Source of the DNA: Rhizobium favelukesii
Lineage (GTDB): Bacteria > Pseudomonadota > Alphaproteobacteria > Rhizobiales > Rhizobiaceae
Assembly (NCBI RefSeq): GCF_000577275.2
Contig: NZ_HG916855.1
Span: forward strand, 1,054,001 to 1,118,000
Length of the DNA stretch: 64,000 nucleotides
Direction: 5' to 3'
Part shown: positions 44,121 through 52,874 of the stretch, one piece after another
How positions within the stretch are numbered: position 1 is the first letter of the stretch
Layout of the letters: every line of letters begins with the position of its first letter
The notes under the pieces: generated by a model
Told to the model about the DNA's origin: nothing
The model's input: the letters and a program-made list of their open reading frames with translations, nothing else
Database searches by the model: none
Made by a program: the position numbers and the translations under genes

Positions 44121-45761
44121 ATGGCTATTATTGATTTGCAGTCGGCGGGCGGGGAAACTGTACTTCCCTTTCTTAAATGTGATTTGTGCATTGTCGGGTC
44201 TGGTCCGGCAGGAAGCACAATGGCACAGGAGCTTTCCAATTCGGGCCTGAAGGTCGTTCTTCTGGAAAGCGGCGGACTGGAACGTCAGTCCGACATTGAC
44301 GCCCTTGATGACATTGAGAATGTCGGGCGGCCGCGCGCAAAAGACCAGTGGTCGGTTCGCAACCGCATCCTCGGTGGAAGTTCGCACACGTGGGGCGGGC
44401 GATGCGCCGGCTTCGATGCGATTGATTTCGAGGAGCGCGCGTGGGTGCCTTTCTCGGGTTGGCCGATCGGAATGCCGGAAATCATCCCCTATCTCGATCG
44501 AAGTGCCGACCACCTTGGCCTCGCCGTCGGAAGCGGTTTCAGCGATCAGCGGTTCTGGGATATTGCAAACAAAAAGCCACCTGGAACGGACGTCGACCCA
44601 CAATTTCTACTGCCGTTTTTCTGGCAGTTCAGCCGGGACGATGCTGAATCTTATCCATTCGAATATATGCGCTTTGGGCGTCATCTACCGGCACGTCTCG
44701 GCGCAAGCATTACCCTCGTGACGGGTGCGACCGTGCAGCGCATCGTGGCGAACGAAGCGGCGTCGGCTGTGCGCGGCCTCGAATTTTCGACGCTTGACGG
44801 GCGCAAGCACATGCTGGCCGCCGCAGCGATTGCGCTTTGTGCCGGTGGTATCGAGAATGCCCGCATCCTCCTGAATTCGAAGAAAGGCGCTCGTGCCGCT
44901 CTCGGCAATGATCGCGACCAGGTCGGGCGCTATCTTATGGATCATTTGCGCGGATCAACGGCATTTTTCAAGCTGGCCGGCTCCGAAGCCGTGCAGCGCC
45001 GTTTTGGTCGTTACAATGTCAAGGGTCGTTTCTTCCGTGCCGGCCTGAGGCTCAGCCCCGACATCCAGAGACGGGAAGCGCTGCTTAACTGCGCCGCATG
45101 GCTTGGCGAGGATATCGCGCCAGATGATCCCTGGGACGCTTTGAGACGCTTTGCCGGCCGCTCACCGCGATTGCCGCGCGACGCCATCAGCCTGATCGTC
45201 AATAGCGGGCTGATCATTCGTGGAGCAAGGGACTACTTCGGGGCTCGAAATGGTGTTCCGCGCAAGTTGGAGAACCTGACGCTGGAGTGCATGTGCGAGC
45301 AGGTCCCGGATGCAGACAGTCGCGTCACGCTGTCTGATCGGCGCGATCGCCTTGGCATGAGGCTGCCAAAGGTTGACTGGCGCAGCCATCCCGATGAGGC
45401 CCGTACGCTGCATCGGATGGCCGAACTCGTGGCAGCCGAATTGGCCAGGTTAGGGTTACCGGAACCAACGCTGGCTGAGTGGGTGCGTGACAGGGCCGAA
45501 ATCCCTCCAAGCTTTGTCGATGTCGCCCACCCGACGGGTACGACGCGTATGTCGTCCGATCCCGGCAAAGGTGTCGTCGACGCCAATTGTGAGGTTCATG
45601 GCGTAAGAGGACTTTTCGTTTCCGGCAGTTCTGTCTTCCCGACAGCAGGTCATTGCAATCCGACGCAAATGATTGTCGCGATGGCCGTTCGACTGGCTGA
45701 TCATTTGAAGGCGAGGATGACAAGATCGGTGCCAGCTAAGGTGACCGCCAATGCCGGCTAA
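44121..45761 (+). CDS. GMC-family FAD-dependent oxidoreductase
   Basis: The 546-residue flavoprotein has the FAD dinucleotide fold CDLCIVGSGPAGSTMAQELS, an early GMC-like NRILGGSSHTWGGRCAGFD (FAD clamp), and the C-terminal region DVAHPTGTTRMS and TAGHCNPTQMIVAMAVRLAD with the active-site His/Asn pair. GMC enzymes oxidise alcohols of sugars and other compounds; here a sugar or lipid-linked sugar is a fair guess. The start is placed at 44121 (AAGGTG eight bases before the ATG). The longer frame from 44064 would cover palindrome site b. It overlaps the epimerase gene by 11 bases, so the two act in the same step or pathway. Confidence 0.87.
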   Translation: MAIIDLQSAGGETVLPFLKCDLCIVGSGPAGSTMAQELSNSGLKVVLLESGGLERQSDIDALDDIENVGRPRAKDQWSVRNRILGGSSHTWGGRCAGFDAIDFEERAWVPFSGWPIGMPEIIPYLDRSADHLGLAVGSGFSDQRFWDIANKKPPGTDVDPQFLLPFFWQFSRDDAESYPFEYMRFGRHLPARLGASITLVTGATVQRIVANEAASAVRGLEFSTLDGRKHMLAAAAIALCAGGIENARILLNSKKGARAALGNDRDQVGRYLMDHLRGSTAFFKLAGSEAVQRRFGRYNVKGRFFRAGLRLSPDIQRREALLNCAAWLGEDIAPDDPWDALRRFAGRSPRLPRDAISLIVNSGLIIRGARDYFGARNGVPRKLENLTLECMCEQVPDADSRVTLSDRRDRLGMRLPKVDWRSHPDEARTLHRMAELVAAELARLGLPEPTLAEWVRDRAEIPPSFVDVAHPTGTTRMSSDPGKGVVDANCEVHGVRGLFVSGSSVFPTAGHCNPTQMIVAMAVRLADHLKARMTRSVPAKVTANAG

Positions 45762-46764
45762 TACAGTTCTCGTGACCGGTGCCACGGGCCGCATAGGGCG
45801 GATTGTGGCGGCCGATTTGCTCGAGCGCGGCTATCGTGTCCGGGCGACCACGTCGCGCCCACGAGCCATTGACGAGGGCAAAGGGGTGGACTGGCGAAAG
45901 GTCGACTTTCTCGGAAATCCTAACTACGACGACCTCGTCGCTGGCTGCGACGCCATCATTCACCTTGCAGCTGAACTCGGCAAGAAGGACCGAATGAAGC
46001 AGGTCAACGTTCAGGCGACACGAGCCCTGGCCGCTGCTGCGGAGCGGGCGAATGTTGCCGTATTCTGCTACGCGAGTTCGGTGTCGGTCTACGGTAGTGG
46101 CCGCTCAGTCAACGTAGACGAGGAATCCGAAGTTCTGACGCCTGATCGAGACGTACGATCCGAGTATTGGGCACTTGACTATGTGCGCGAGTATGGACGC
46201 ACCAAGCTTGCCGGCGAATTGGCACTGCGCGACGTGGCTAAAAAGGTTCGTTATGTGATCCTTCGTCCAGCCGTCGTGGTCGATATTTCCCAGATGATCA
46301 GTGTGCGTGACTGGAACCCGGTAAAACGCATGCTTGCTGCTCACCGCCATGCCCATCACATCTATGTCGGCGACGTCTCCGATGCGTTGATCTGGTTCGT
46401 GTGTCGCGGCATTGCAGGGCAGTCACAACCCGGCAGCGTCAGCGTTTACAATCTGGCGGAAGACGACTATCCGGCACCCCGCCACGTTGACTTCATGCGC
46501 AAAGCCTTCGCAGTCACCGGCGATCAGCGCTTTCGCACAGTCGCCTTTCCCTGGATTGCGGATTGGCTGCACGACTTCCTGAGGTTTCGAACGCTTCCAT
46601 TGAGAAGCCCGCTCTGGCGAATGCGGTTCTCGAACGAAAGGCTCAAGGCCGCGGGCTATCGGTTTCGGTTTGGAATGGCAAAAGCCGAAGAGCTTGCGCT
46701 GGGGCAGCTGCGCCTAGAAGCGCACCATCGCCCGCAGCAGGGACTGGGTGAAGAGCCTGCTTAA
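45751..46764 (+). CDS. NAD-dependent epimerase/dehydratase (extended SDR)
   Basis: The 337-residue protein has the Rossmann motif TVLVTGATGRIGRIVAADLL (GxxGxxG), the CYASSVSVYG region and the catalytic YGRTK (Y-x3-K). These are standard for nucleotide-sugar epimerases, reductases and dehydratases. The start lies within the 3' end of the oxidoreductase gene (11-base overlap), so translation is coupled. An oxidase followed by an SDR could interconvert a sugar through a keto intermediate; this is inference. It ends overlapping the convergent small membrane protein by four bases. Confidence 0.88.
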   Translation: MPANTVLVTGATGRIGRIVAADLLERGYRVRATTSRPRAIDEGKGVDWRKVDFLGNPNYDDLVAGCDAIIHLAAELGKKDRMKQVNVQATRALAAAAERANVAVFCYASSVSVYGSGRSVNVDEESEVLTPDRDVRSEYWALDYVREYGRTKLAGELALRDVAKKVRYVILRPAVVVDISQMISVRDWNPVKRMLAAHRHAHHIYVGDVSDALIWFVCRGIAGQSQPGSVSVYNLAEDDYPAPRHVDFMRKAFAVTGDQRFRTVAFPWIADWLHDFLRFRTLPLRSPLWRMRFSNERLKAAGYRFRFGMAKAEELALGQLRLEAHHRPQQGLGEEPA

Positions 46765-47048
46765 TCGGCAGAATACTTGGATTGAACTTTGCGCGACGTA
46801 CGCTCATTGTTCGCGCGCCGGGCATAGAGGAAATAAAGGACACCGTGAGTAAAGAGATAGCCAGCCTCAAGGACAGCGGCAAAGATCAATCCCCATCCAA
46901 TCGAGTGCAGAAAAGTGCTCCCCGTGGAATAGCTGGCGATGACACAGGCAATCATCACGGCAACAACGACAAGGGTGAAAACGAGAATTGGCATGCGCAG
47001 GGCGCAGATCGCACCGATCACAAAAGAAACAAGAAGCGCCCACGCCAT
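46761..47048 (-). CDS. Small membrane protein, unknown (95 aa)
   Basis: The 95-residue protein has three hydrophobic helices (MAWALLVSFVIGAICALRMP, then VFTLVVVAVMIACVIASYST, and IFAAVLEAGYLFTHGVLYFL) and a basic Arg/Lys tail. The ATG at 47048 has GGAG seven bases upstream; an in-frame ATG 66 bases earlier lacks a site. It follows the ExoF-like gene on the same strand, 84 bases downstream of it, and could belong to that operon. It resembles small exopolysaccharide-linked membrane proteins in size only; no family was recognised. Confidence 0.65.
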   Translation of the reverse strand: MAWALLVSFVIGAICALRMPILVFTLVVVAVMIACVIASYSTGSTFLHSIGWGLIFAAVLEAGYLFTHGVLYFLYARRANNERTSRKVQSKYSAD

Positions 47049-47132
47049 ATGGTTGCTCCGACCTCCATCCCATACCCCGGCACCTATCATCGGATATATG
47101 CGCGGCGGACGCAAGTCTGAATTGAGGCCGCC

Positions 47133-48500
47133 TTATTCGCCGGCACGCGCGACGCGACGACGACCAGCTCCCGGGGCAGCCTCTTCGTTGCTGCCAACGC
47201 TCGCGGCGGGGGACGTTTGCTCTCGCCGTTCGACGCGTATGACGTCGCCGGGTGACACAGGGTCGTTGTCGCTGACAATAAGATTTTCCACGCTGCCGTC
47301 GATGACGCGGTTGATCGTCGTTATAAAGCCATAGCTTTCCTTGTCTTCCTCCAGAGCAGCCATCGCGGAAGGGGCTCGCACCTCCAGGTTTCTCAAAAGA
47401 TCGCGCTCGGTCGCGATTTTTTCGGCATTGGAAGCAAAACGATCACGCAATTGGGCGGCTTCGGTGAGCGCATCGATCCGATAGCGGTTGCGTACATCGC
47501 CGATATCCTGATCGACCTTGGTCATGTCCTGTTGTGTCTTCAAAATGGCGAGCGAGACGTCGAGGTTGCGGCTTTCGAGTTCGGCGAGGTTCTGATTGGC
47601 CCCCAGTTGGCGAGCCGATACGGTCAGCCCTTGCTGTACCAGCTTGTTGACGGATCCAACATCCTTGTTGGCGAGCTCAATCTGCTTTGCGAGCGAGGCG
47701 GACTTCGCTTTCAAAGCATCGATCTGGTTGACCGCAAGCAATTTCGCCCGATTGAGCGCATCGATCTCGGTCTCCATCGAACGGGCGCGCATCTCGAAGA
47801 GCGCCTGCTCGTCTTTCATCATCTTGGCAATTCTGGGCTGCCCTAGCTCAGAGGTCAGTTCCGAAGGAAAGGTGACGTCTGTGGCATTCGCGAGAATTGC
47901 GTCGACGCGCGCCTGGCGCGCAATGAGTTCAAGGCGCTCTGCCTGCAGCGCCCGCAGATCGCCGCGTCCAGCCAAGGCTTGGCGTTGTAATCCTATCACG
48001 TTCGCATCGACCGGTCCGATGCCGCCGGCCATGCTGAGCGCCTGCTCGACAGTCAATCCCGGGCTGAAGTTGTACTTCCCGGGAGTGGCGACCATGCCTG
48101 TGACAAAAAACGGCCGATAAGACGCGATTTCCACCGCGGCGTTGGGACGCTTCTGTAGCCCAACTTGATTTTGGAGCCTCTCGCCGATCATCGCGGAAAC
48201 CTGTTCCAGTGTCTTGCCCGCCGCCGGAACGTTGCCGATGATCGGAAGCGACAGATTTCCAGCCGCCGAGATAGAAAAATCGCCTGTGAGCGGCACCCAT
48301 TCGAACGCTGTTCCAGTGCTTGGTCGCCATTCGAAAACGCGTATCTTCAATATGTCCTGAGGGCCGAGGATGTAGTCGTCAGCCATTGCCGCCATTGCCG
48401 TGTTCGTGCAAAAGATCAGGCATGCCGCTGCCGCCCAGCGAACAAATGGTCTGAACACCCACAGACATTCGTCAAACCATCTCGGGCATCGGTGTCGCAT
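47133..48500 (-). CDS. ExoF-like outer-membrane polysaccharide export protein
   Basis: The 455-residue protein has a signal sequence (about 15-38, ACLIFCTNTAMAAMA). The polysaccharide export domain reads YILGPQDILKIRVFEWRPST, FSISAAGNLSLPIIGNVPAA and the SLBB-type VEIASYRPFFVTGMVATPGK. A long alpha-helical middle (about 200-370) is predicted coiled coil. This is the ExoF/Wza-type layout of rhizobia, without a clear C-terminal amphipathic barrel helix or lipobox Cys. It would form or gate the export channel with the ExoP/Wzc-like protein at 52875. The ATG at 48500 has GGAG seven bases upstream; an earlier in-frame start (48524) has none. Confidence 0.87.
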   Translation of the reverse strand: MRHRCPRWFDECLWVFRPFVRWAAAACLIFCTNTAMAAMADDYILGPQDILKIRVFEWRPSTGTAFEWVPLTGDFSISAAGNLSLPIIGNVPAAGKTLEQVSAMIGERLQNQVGLQKRPNAAVEIASYRPFFVTGMVATPGKYNFSPGLTVEQALSMAGGIGPVDANVIGLQRQALAGRGDLRALQAERLELIARQARVDAILANATDVTFPSELTSELGQPRIAKMMKDEQALFEMRARSMETEIDALNRAKLLAVNQIDALKAKSASLAKQIELANKDVGSVNKLVQQGLTVSARQLGANQNLAELESRNLDVSLAILKTQQDMTKVDQDIGDVRNRYRIDALTEAAQLRDRFASNAEKIATERDLLRNLEVRAPSAMAALEEDKESYGFITTINRVIDGSVENLIVSDNDPVSPGDVIRVERREQTSPAASVGSNEEAAPGAGRRRVARAGE

Positions 48501-48548
48501 GCTTCTACTCCGTGACGCAGTCATTAAATTCCTCGTGCGTTTCAGCCG

Positions 48549-49655
48549 TTAGGCGGGAAGCGCAAGCTCGGTGCCGGTGGCCCGCTCGACGAAGGTGCGG
48601 AAGCGGCTGATGAAGACATCGCGGCGAAAGTCTGCAGCGCGCGACACGGCATCTGCGGGATTGAGATCCAATCGCTCGATCCGCTCCACCGCATCAATCA
48701 GTTCTTCCACCGTCTGATTTGCGAAGAAGACGCCTGTTTTGTTGGCAACGACGGTTTCGGTCGCGCCTCCACGCCCAAATGCAATAACCGGTCGGCCGCT
48801 GGCCATCGCTTCGACCGGGACAATCCCGAAATCCTCCTCACCGGGAAATACCAGTGCTTTGCAACGCGCATAGTGATGCTTGAGAACGTCGAACGGCTGC
48901 GAACCTAAGATCGTCACGGTTGGACCTGCGATCCGCCGAAGCCGCTCGAGCATTTCGCCACCGCCGATGACGACGAGCTTGGCTTTCAGGCGGTTGAAGG
49001 CCTCCACTGTCAAATCCGGTCTCTTGTAGCTGACGAGTTCGCCGACCATCAGGTAATAGTCGCCGACCTCGGAGCGCGAAACCGGAGCAAAGGCAGCCGT
49101 ATCGACTGGTGGATGGATGACCGAAGCATCACGGCGATAATAGCGCCTGATGCGCTGGGCAACAGTTGCCGAGTTCGCGACAAAATCATCGACGCGATTG
49201 GCCGTTGCGACATCCCAGGTCCTGAGATAGTGCGCCAGAGGCGGCATCATCAGGCGTGTCATGAGGCCGGAACTGTCATAATATCGGTTGTACATGTTCC
49301 AGATGTAGCGCATCGGCGAATGGCAGTAGCAGACGTGGAGCGCCGGGGAGGTCGGGATGATGCCTTTTGCCGGTCCAGACTCGCTGCTGATCACAAGATC
49401 GTAGGCGCCAAGATCGATCTGCTCGAGTGCCATTGGCATCAGCGGCAAATACTTCTTGTACATTTTTCTGGCGTAAGGCAGTGCGCCAATAAAGGTGGTC
49501 TGGATCTTATGGGCCTTCAGCTTGTCCGAAATCGCCGAGAGATCACACACATGCGTATATATGTCGGCATCCGGGAAGATGTCGCATAGCGCTTCGAGAA
49601 CCTTCTCGCCGCCACGCATTCCCACCAGCCAGTAATGTATGATTGCAACTCGCAC
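48549..49655 (-). CDS. Glycosyltransferase family 4 (WbaZ-like)
   Basis: The 368-residue enzyme starts VRVAIIHYWLVGMRGGEKVL, with ICYCHSPMRYIWNMYNRYYD-like text (HVCYCHSPMRYIW) typical of WbaZ/RfbU-type mannosyltransferases. The donor domain has YYLMVGELVSYKRPDLTVEA and LVFPGEEDFGIVPVEAMASG (E-x7-E). Start chosen: a GTG at 49655 with GGAG six bases upstream; the TTG-type start at 49679 is less likely. It forms a minus-strand pair with the ExoF-like gene (48 bases apart). It is divergent from the ExoY-like gene, with palindrome site c between. Confidence 0.9.
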   Translation of the reverse strand: MRVAIIHYWLVGMRGGEKVLEALCDIFPDADIYTHVCDLSAISDKLKAHKIQTTFIGALPYARKMYKKYLPLMPMALEQIDLGAYDLVISSESGPAKGIIPTSPALHVCYCHSPMRYIWNMYNRYYDSSGLMTRLMMPPLAHYLRTWDVATANRVDDFVANSATVAQRIRRYYRRDASVIHPPVDTAAFAPVSRSEVGDYYLMVGELVSYKRPDLTVEAFNRLKAKLVVIGGGEMLERLRRIAGPTVTILGSQPFDVLKHHYARCKALVFPGEEDFGIVPVEAMASGRPVIAFGRGGATETVVANKTGVFFANQTVEELIDAVERIERLDLNPADAVSRAADFRRDVFISRFRTFVERATGTELALPA

Positions 49656-49680
49656 GCCACGCTCCACGACTTGACACAAT

Positions 49681-49710
49681 CGGTATTGCTGCAGGCGGTA
49701 TTACTGCAGG
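49681..49710. repeat. Tandem 15-bp repeat, two units
   Basis: CGGTATTGCTGCAGG is followed immediately by CGGTATTACTGCAGG. They differ at one base. The repeat lies 26 bases upstream of the GT4 start codon on the minus strand, so it may affect that promoter. Confidence 0.7.
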
Positions 49711-49833
49711 GCGCAAAAGCGGAGGCAGTTCGTCCTAAGTGTTTCTATGTAATCTTAAATGGGTCGTATTGTGGAACTAGACAGTATTTTTGTCCGAAAT
49801 GCTGTCGTTTGGCCGCCTCGCACCGTTATATAG

Positions 49834-49842
49834 TGCAATGCA
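49834..49842. promoter_or_regulatory. TGCA-N-TGCA palindrome (site c)
   Basis: TGCAATGCA is in context ATAGTGCAATGCAATAAAT, between the divergent GT4 and ExoY-like genes. It is 103 bases before the preferred ExoY start, but only 28 bases before an in-frame TTG at 49871. Confidence 0.65.
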
Positions 49843-49945
49843 ATAAATTTATTGTCAATTCGTTTAATAGTTGTTAACGTCCTTATGCATGCCGGTTCGG
49901 CATTTCTGCATGCCCGAGACCTATTCTTTAATGGGGAGTACGCAC

Positions 49946-50659
49946 ATGCGTGACATTGATCTCGGTCGAGGTTTCGACAGGTTCAGCAAGACGCGCCAGC
50001 ATAATCGCGGGGCGGGCTCGCGGAAGACTGATGCGGTGAAGAACGGTGCTTCCGCCGTATGCAAGTACGCCATCGATGCCAGCTTTGCCGCTATTGGACT
50101 GCTTGTGTTATCGCCAATGATCGTGATGGTCATCGCCATCTTGCTTGTATTGCAGGGTCGGCCGATTTTCATCGCGCATCGGCGGATCGGCAAGAATGGT
50201 GTGATGTTTCCTTGCCTGAAGTTCCGGACAATGGTCAGGAACGCGGATGAGGTGCTGGCGCACCATCTCGCGAGCAATCCGCATTTTAAGGAAGAGTGGA
50301 ACACCACTCGCAAGCTCAGGAACGATCCGCGCATCACGCCCTTCGGTGCCTTGCTTCGCAAGAGTAGCATCGACGAAATACCACAGCTGCTGAATGTGGT
50401 TCAGGGGCGGATGAGCCTCGTTGGTCCACGCCCGATCGTCGCAAGCGAAGCTGAGCTCTATGGCGTCCACTTTGCCGACTACATCAGGGTTCGCCCGGGT
50501 CTGACAGGCCTGTGGCAGGTCAGCGGTCGCAGCGACACCAGTTACCGTGAACGGGTGCAACTTGATGTCCGCTACGTCCGGGAAAAGACGATCGGCGGAG
50601 ATCTGGCGATCATGATGAAGACCATCCCGGCCGTTTTGCGCTCGCGCGGCAGCTACTGA
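49946..50659 (+). CDS. ExoY-like undecaprenyl-phosphate sugar-1-phosphate transferase
   Basis: The 237-residue enzyme has one N-terminal membrane helix (FAAIGLLVLSPMIVMVIAI) and the bacterial sugar transferase core: PIFIAHRRIGKNGVMFPCLK with FRTM, KLRNDPRITPFGALLRKSSI then DEIPQLLNVVQGRMSLVGPR, and GLTGLWQVSGRSDTSYRERV. These are the ExoY hallmarks (monotopic PGT with the Asp-Glu catalytic dyad). It starts polymer synthesis by moving a sugar-1-phosphate, probably galactose or glucose, onto undecaprenyl phosphate. Start chosen: the ATG at 49946 with GGGGAG seven bases upstream; the frame is open to a TTG at 49871. Confidence 0.93.
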   Translation: MRDIDLGRGFDRFSKTRQHNRGAGSRKTDAVKNGASAVCKYAIDASFAAIGLLVLSPMIVMVIAILLVLQGRPIFIAHRRIGKNGVMFPCLKFRTMVRNADEVLAHHLASNPHFKEEWNTTRKLRNDPRITPFGALLRKSSIDEIPQLLNVVQGRMSLVGPRPIVASEAELYGVHFADYIRVRPGLTGLWQVSGRSDTSYRERVQLDVRYVREKTIGGDLAIMMKTIPAVLRSRGSY

Positions 50660-50850
50660 GGCCTCAAGGCGCGGCGGCGTCCGCGCCCTTGTTACTTTCA
50701 ATTTCTTTCAACGTGCTTCGATAGCCCGAGCGCGGTGGTGTATTGTTTCTCCGTGCTTCCTGGGCAGCCCCTTGCCCAGATGCAGGTTCTAACGTTGGAG
50801 TTGCTGGTGCGATACCCTCATCAACGTCTTCCTTGGCCCGGTGTGTTGCG

Positions 50851-52869
50851 ATGAGCGATGCCGCGACAGTGACCAACGGCCGCTTCCTTGCACAGACAAT
50901 GACCGGCGTGCAGCGCTATGCTCGCAACGTCCTTTATGCTCTCGACGAGTCTGCCGCATCCATCGAAACGAGCGTCCTGGCGCCGAGGAGCGCAAAGGAT
51001 CTGGAATTTTCACGGTTGGCCGTTGTCAGGGCAGGCCGCGGGACGGGGCACGCTTGGGAGCAGTTTGAGCTGCCTTATTATGCCAGGGGGCGACGGCTGC
51101 TGAACCTGTGCAATACAGCCCCGGCCATCATACGGGACCAAATTGTCTGTATCCATGATGCTAATATTTTCGCGACGCCAGGCAGCTACAGCCCCACATT
51201 TCGGGCCGTCTATCATAATCTTCAGCCGATTCTGGCCCGCCGCTCAGCTCGCATCGCAACCGTATCGCAGGCGGCGGCGCGTCAGATCGCCCGCCATTTG
51301 CCGGTTTCGCTCAAAGATATTGCCATCTTGCCCAACGGCCATGAGCATGCGCTGCGGTGGAACCCGGCTCTTTCGACTGCGGCACCGGCCCTGGTCGTCT
51401 CTCGCAATGCGCAACGCCCTTTCGTCCTCGCTCTTGGATCTCGGGCCCGCCACAAAAATCTTGCCTTGCTGATCAATGTCGCCCCGCGGCTGGATGAGCT
51501 CGGCATCGATATCATCATTGCCGGCGGTGGCGATGGCATCTTCGCGCCGGAAGCCCTGCAAGACCGACCCAATGTATACTTTGCCGGCAGGGTATCGGAC
51601 GATGATCTTGCCTATTTCCTCGACCATGCCATCTGTCTGGCGTTTCCCTCGCTGACGGAGGGGTTTGGCCTTCCAATCGTTGAGGCGATGGCGCGAGGAT
51701 GCCCCGTCGTATCATCCAATTGCGCAAGCATGCCGGAGGTCTGCGGCGATGCCGCACTCCTGGCCACGCCGTTTGAGCCCGACGAGTGGGTTCATCAGAT
51801 TCACGCGATTGCACAATCGAAAGACCTTCGCGACGATCTCGTGGGGCGCGGGCGCCAAGAGGTGAAAAGATTTTCCTGGAGGCAAACCGCAAGCGGATAT
51901 CTGGACCTTTTGAAATCGCCCGGCGCAGATCTGCCAACCTACGCGCCGGCGCGGCCATCGACACCGAAGGTCGCCGTCATATTTGCCACGCGCGGCCGAC
52001 CTGATATCGTCTCGGCCACGGTGCGTCATTTCGTGGCGACGCAAAGCCTGAAACCGGCGGCTGTCATTGTGTCATGCGTCGAGCTCGCTGACGCCGGGGA
52101 TCTTGGCTCGCTTTGCGGCGTCACGGTGGTGACCGGCCCGGCAGGGCTTGCTGCCCAGCGCAATACCGGCCTGGCCAGCCTTGAACCAGACATTGAGATC
52201 GTGGCGTTCTTCGACGATGATTTCGTCGCCGACGCAAACTGGTTGGCTTCGGCGGCGCGGGTTTTCCGCGATGAGAGCCAGGTGGTCGGGTTCACGGGCC
52301 ACGTCGTTGCCGATGGCATCAAGGGACCAGGGATTGGTTTTGACGAGGCGGTCCGTCTCGTCGCGGCGGCCGGACGGCAGACACCTCGGTGGACGGAGCC
52401 TTACAGTCCTTACGGCTGCAATATGGCATTCCGCGTTTCAGCCATCAAAGAGATACGTTTCGATGAGCGGCTTGTTCTCTACGGCTGGCTTGAAGATCGC
52501 GATTTTTCGGCGACCGTTGCAAAGGGCGGCGGCCGTCTCATCAAGTGGTCGCTTGCATACGGTGCGCATATGGGCGCCAAGAATGGCAGGGTCAGCGGCG
52601 AGCGGCTTGGCTACTCGCAGGTTGTCAATCCACTCTACATGATGCGCAAGGGCACGATGACCCTTGTCAATGTCGCCGACCATATTTTGCGCAACACGGC
52701 AAGCAACTTCGGCCGAGCCGTCTGGCCGGAGCCCTTCATCGACCGGAAGGGACGCGTCAAGGGCAACCTTTTGGCGATCGCAGACATATTGCGGGGGCGA
52801 CTGGAGCCGGAACGGGCGGCCGCTATCTTACCAAGAAAATCAATCAGACTGCGCGGACGGAGGCATTAG
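50851..52869 (+). CDS. Two-domain glycosyltransferase: GT4 fused to GT2
   Basis: The 672-residue protein has two complete-looking catalytic modules. Residues about 1-360 are a GT4: [17 protein letters not shown] at the start, [20 protein letters not shown] at the hinge and [20 protein letters not shown] (E-x7-E). Residues about 375-640 are a GT2: [40 protein letters not shown] and the DxD-type [13 protein letters not shown], with [20 protein letters not shown]. It could add two consecutive sugars. Start at 50851 (ATGAGCGATGCCGCG); the frame extends upstream to a TTG at 50743 with non-conserved-looking text. The ExoP/Wzc-like gene follows after five bases. Confidence 0.83.
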   Translation: MSDAATVTNGRFLAQTMTGVQRYARNVLYALDESAASIETSVLAPRSAKDLEFSRLAVVRAGRGTGHAWEQFELPYYARGRRLLNLCNTAPAIIRDQIVCIHDANIFATPGSYSPTFRAVYHNLQPILARRSARIATVSQAAARQIARHLPVSLKDIAILPNGHEHALRWNPALSTAAPALVVSRNAQRPFVLALGSRARHKNLALLINVAPRLDELGIDIIIAGGGDGIFAPEALQDRPNVYFAGRVSDDDLAYFLDHAICLAFPSLTEGFGLPIVEAMARGCPVVSSNCASMPEVCGDAALLATPFEPDEWVHQIHAIAQSKDLRDDLVGRGRQEVKRFSWRQTASGYLDLLKSPGADLPTYAPARPSTPKVAVIFATRGRPDIVSATVRHFVATQSLKPAAVIVSCVELADAGDLGSLCGVTVVTGPAGLAAQRNTGLASLEPDIEIVAFFDDDFVADANWLASAARVFRDESQVVGFTGHVVADGIKGPGIGFDEAVRLVAAAGRQTPRWTEPYSPYGCNMAFRVSAIKEIRFDERLVLYGWLEDRDFSATVAKGGGRLIKWSLAYGAHMGAKNGRVSGERLGYSQVVNPLYMMRKGTMTLVNVADHILRNTASNFGRAVWPEPFIDRKGRVKGNLLAIADILRGRLEPERAAAILPRKSIRLRGRRH

Positions 52870-52874
52870 GCCCA

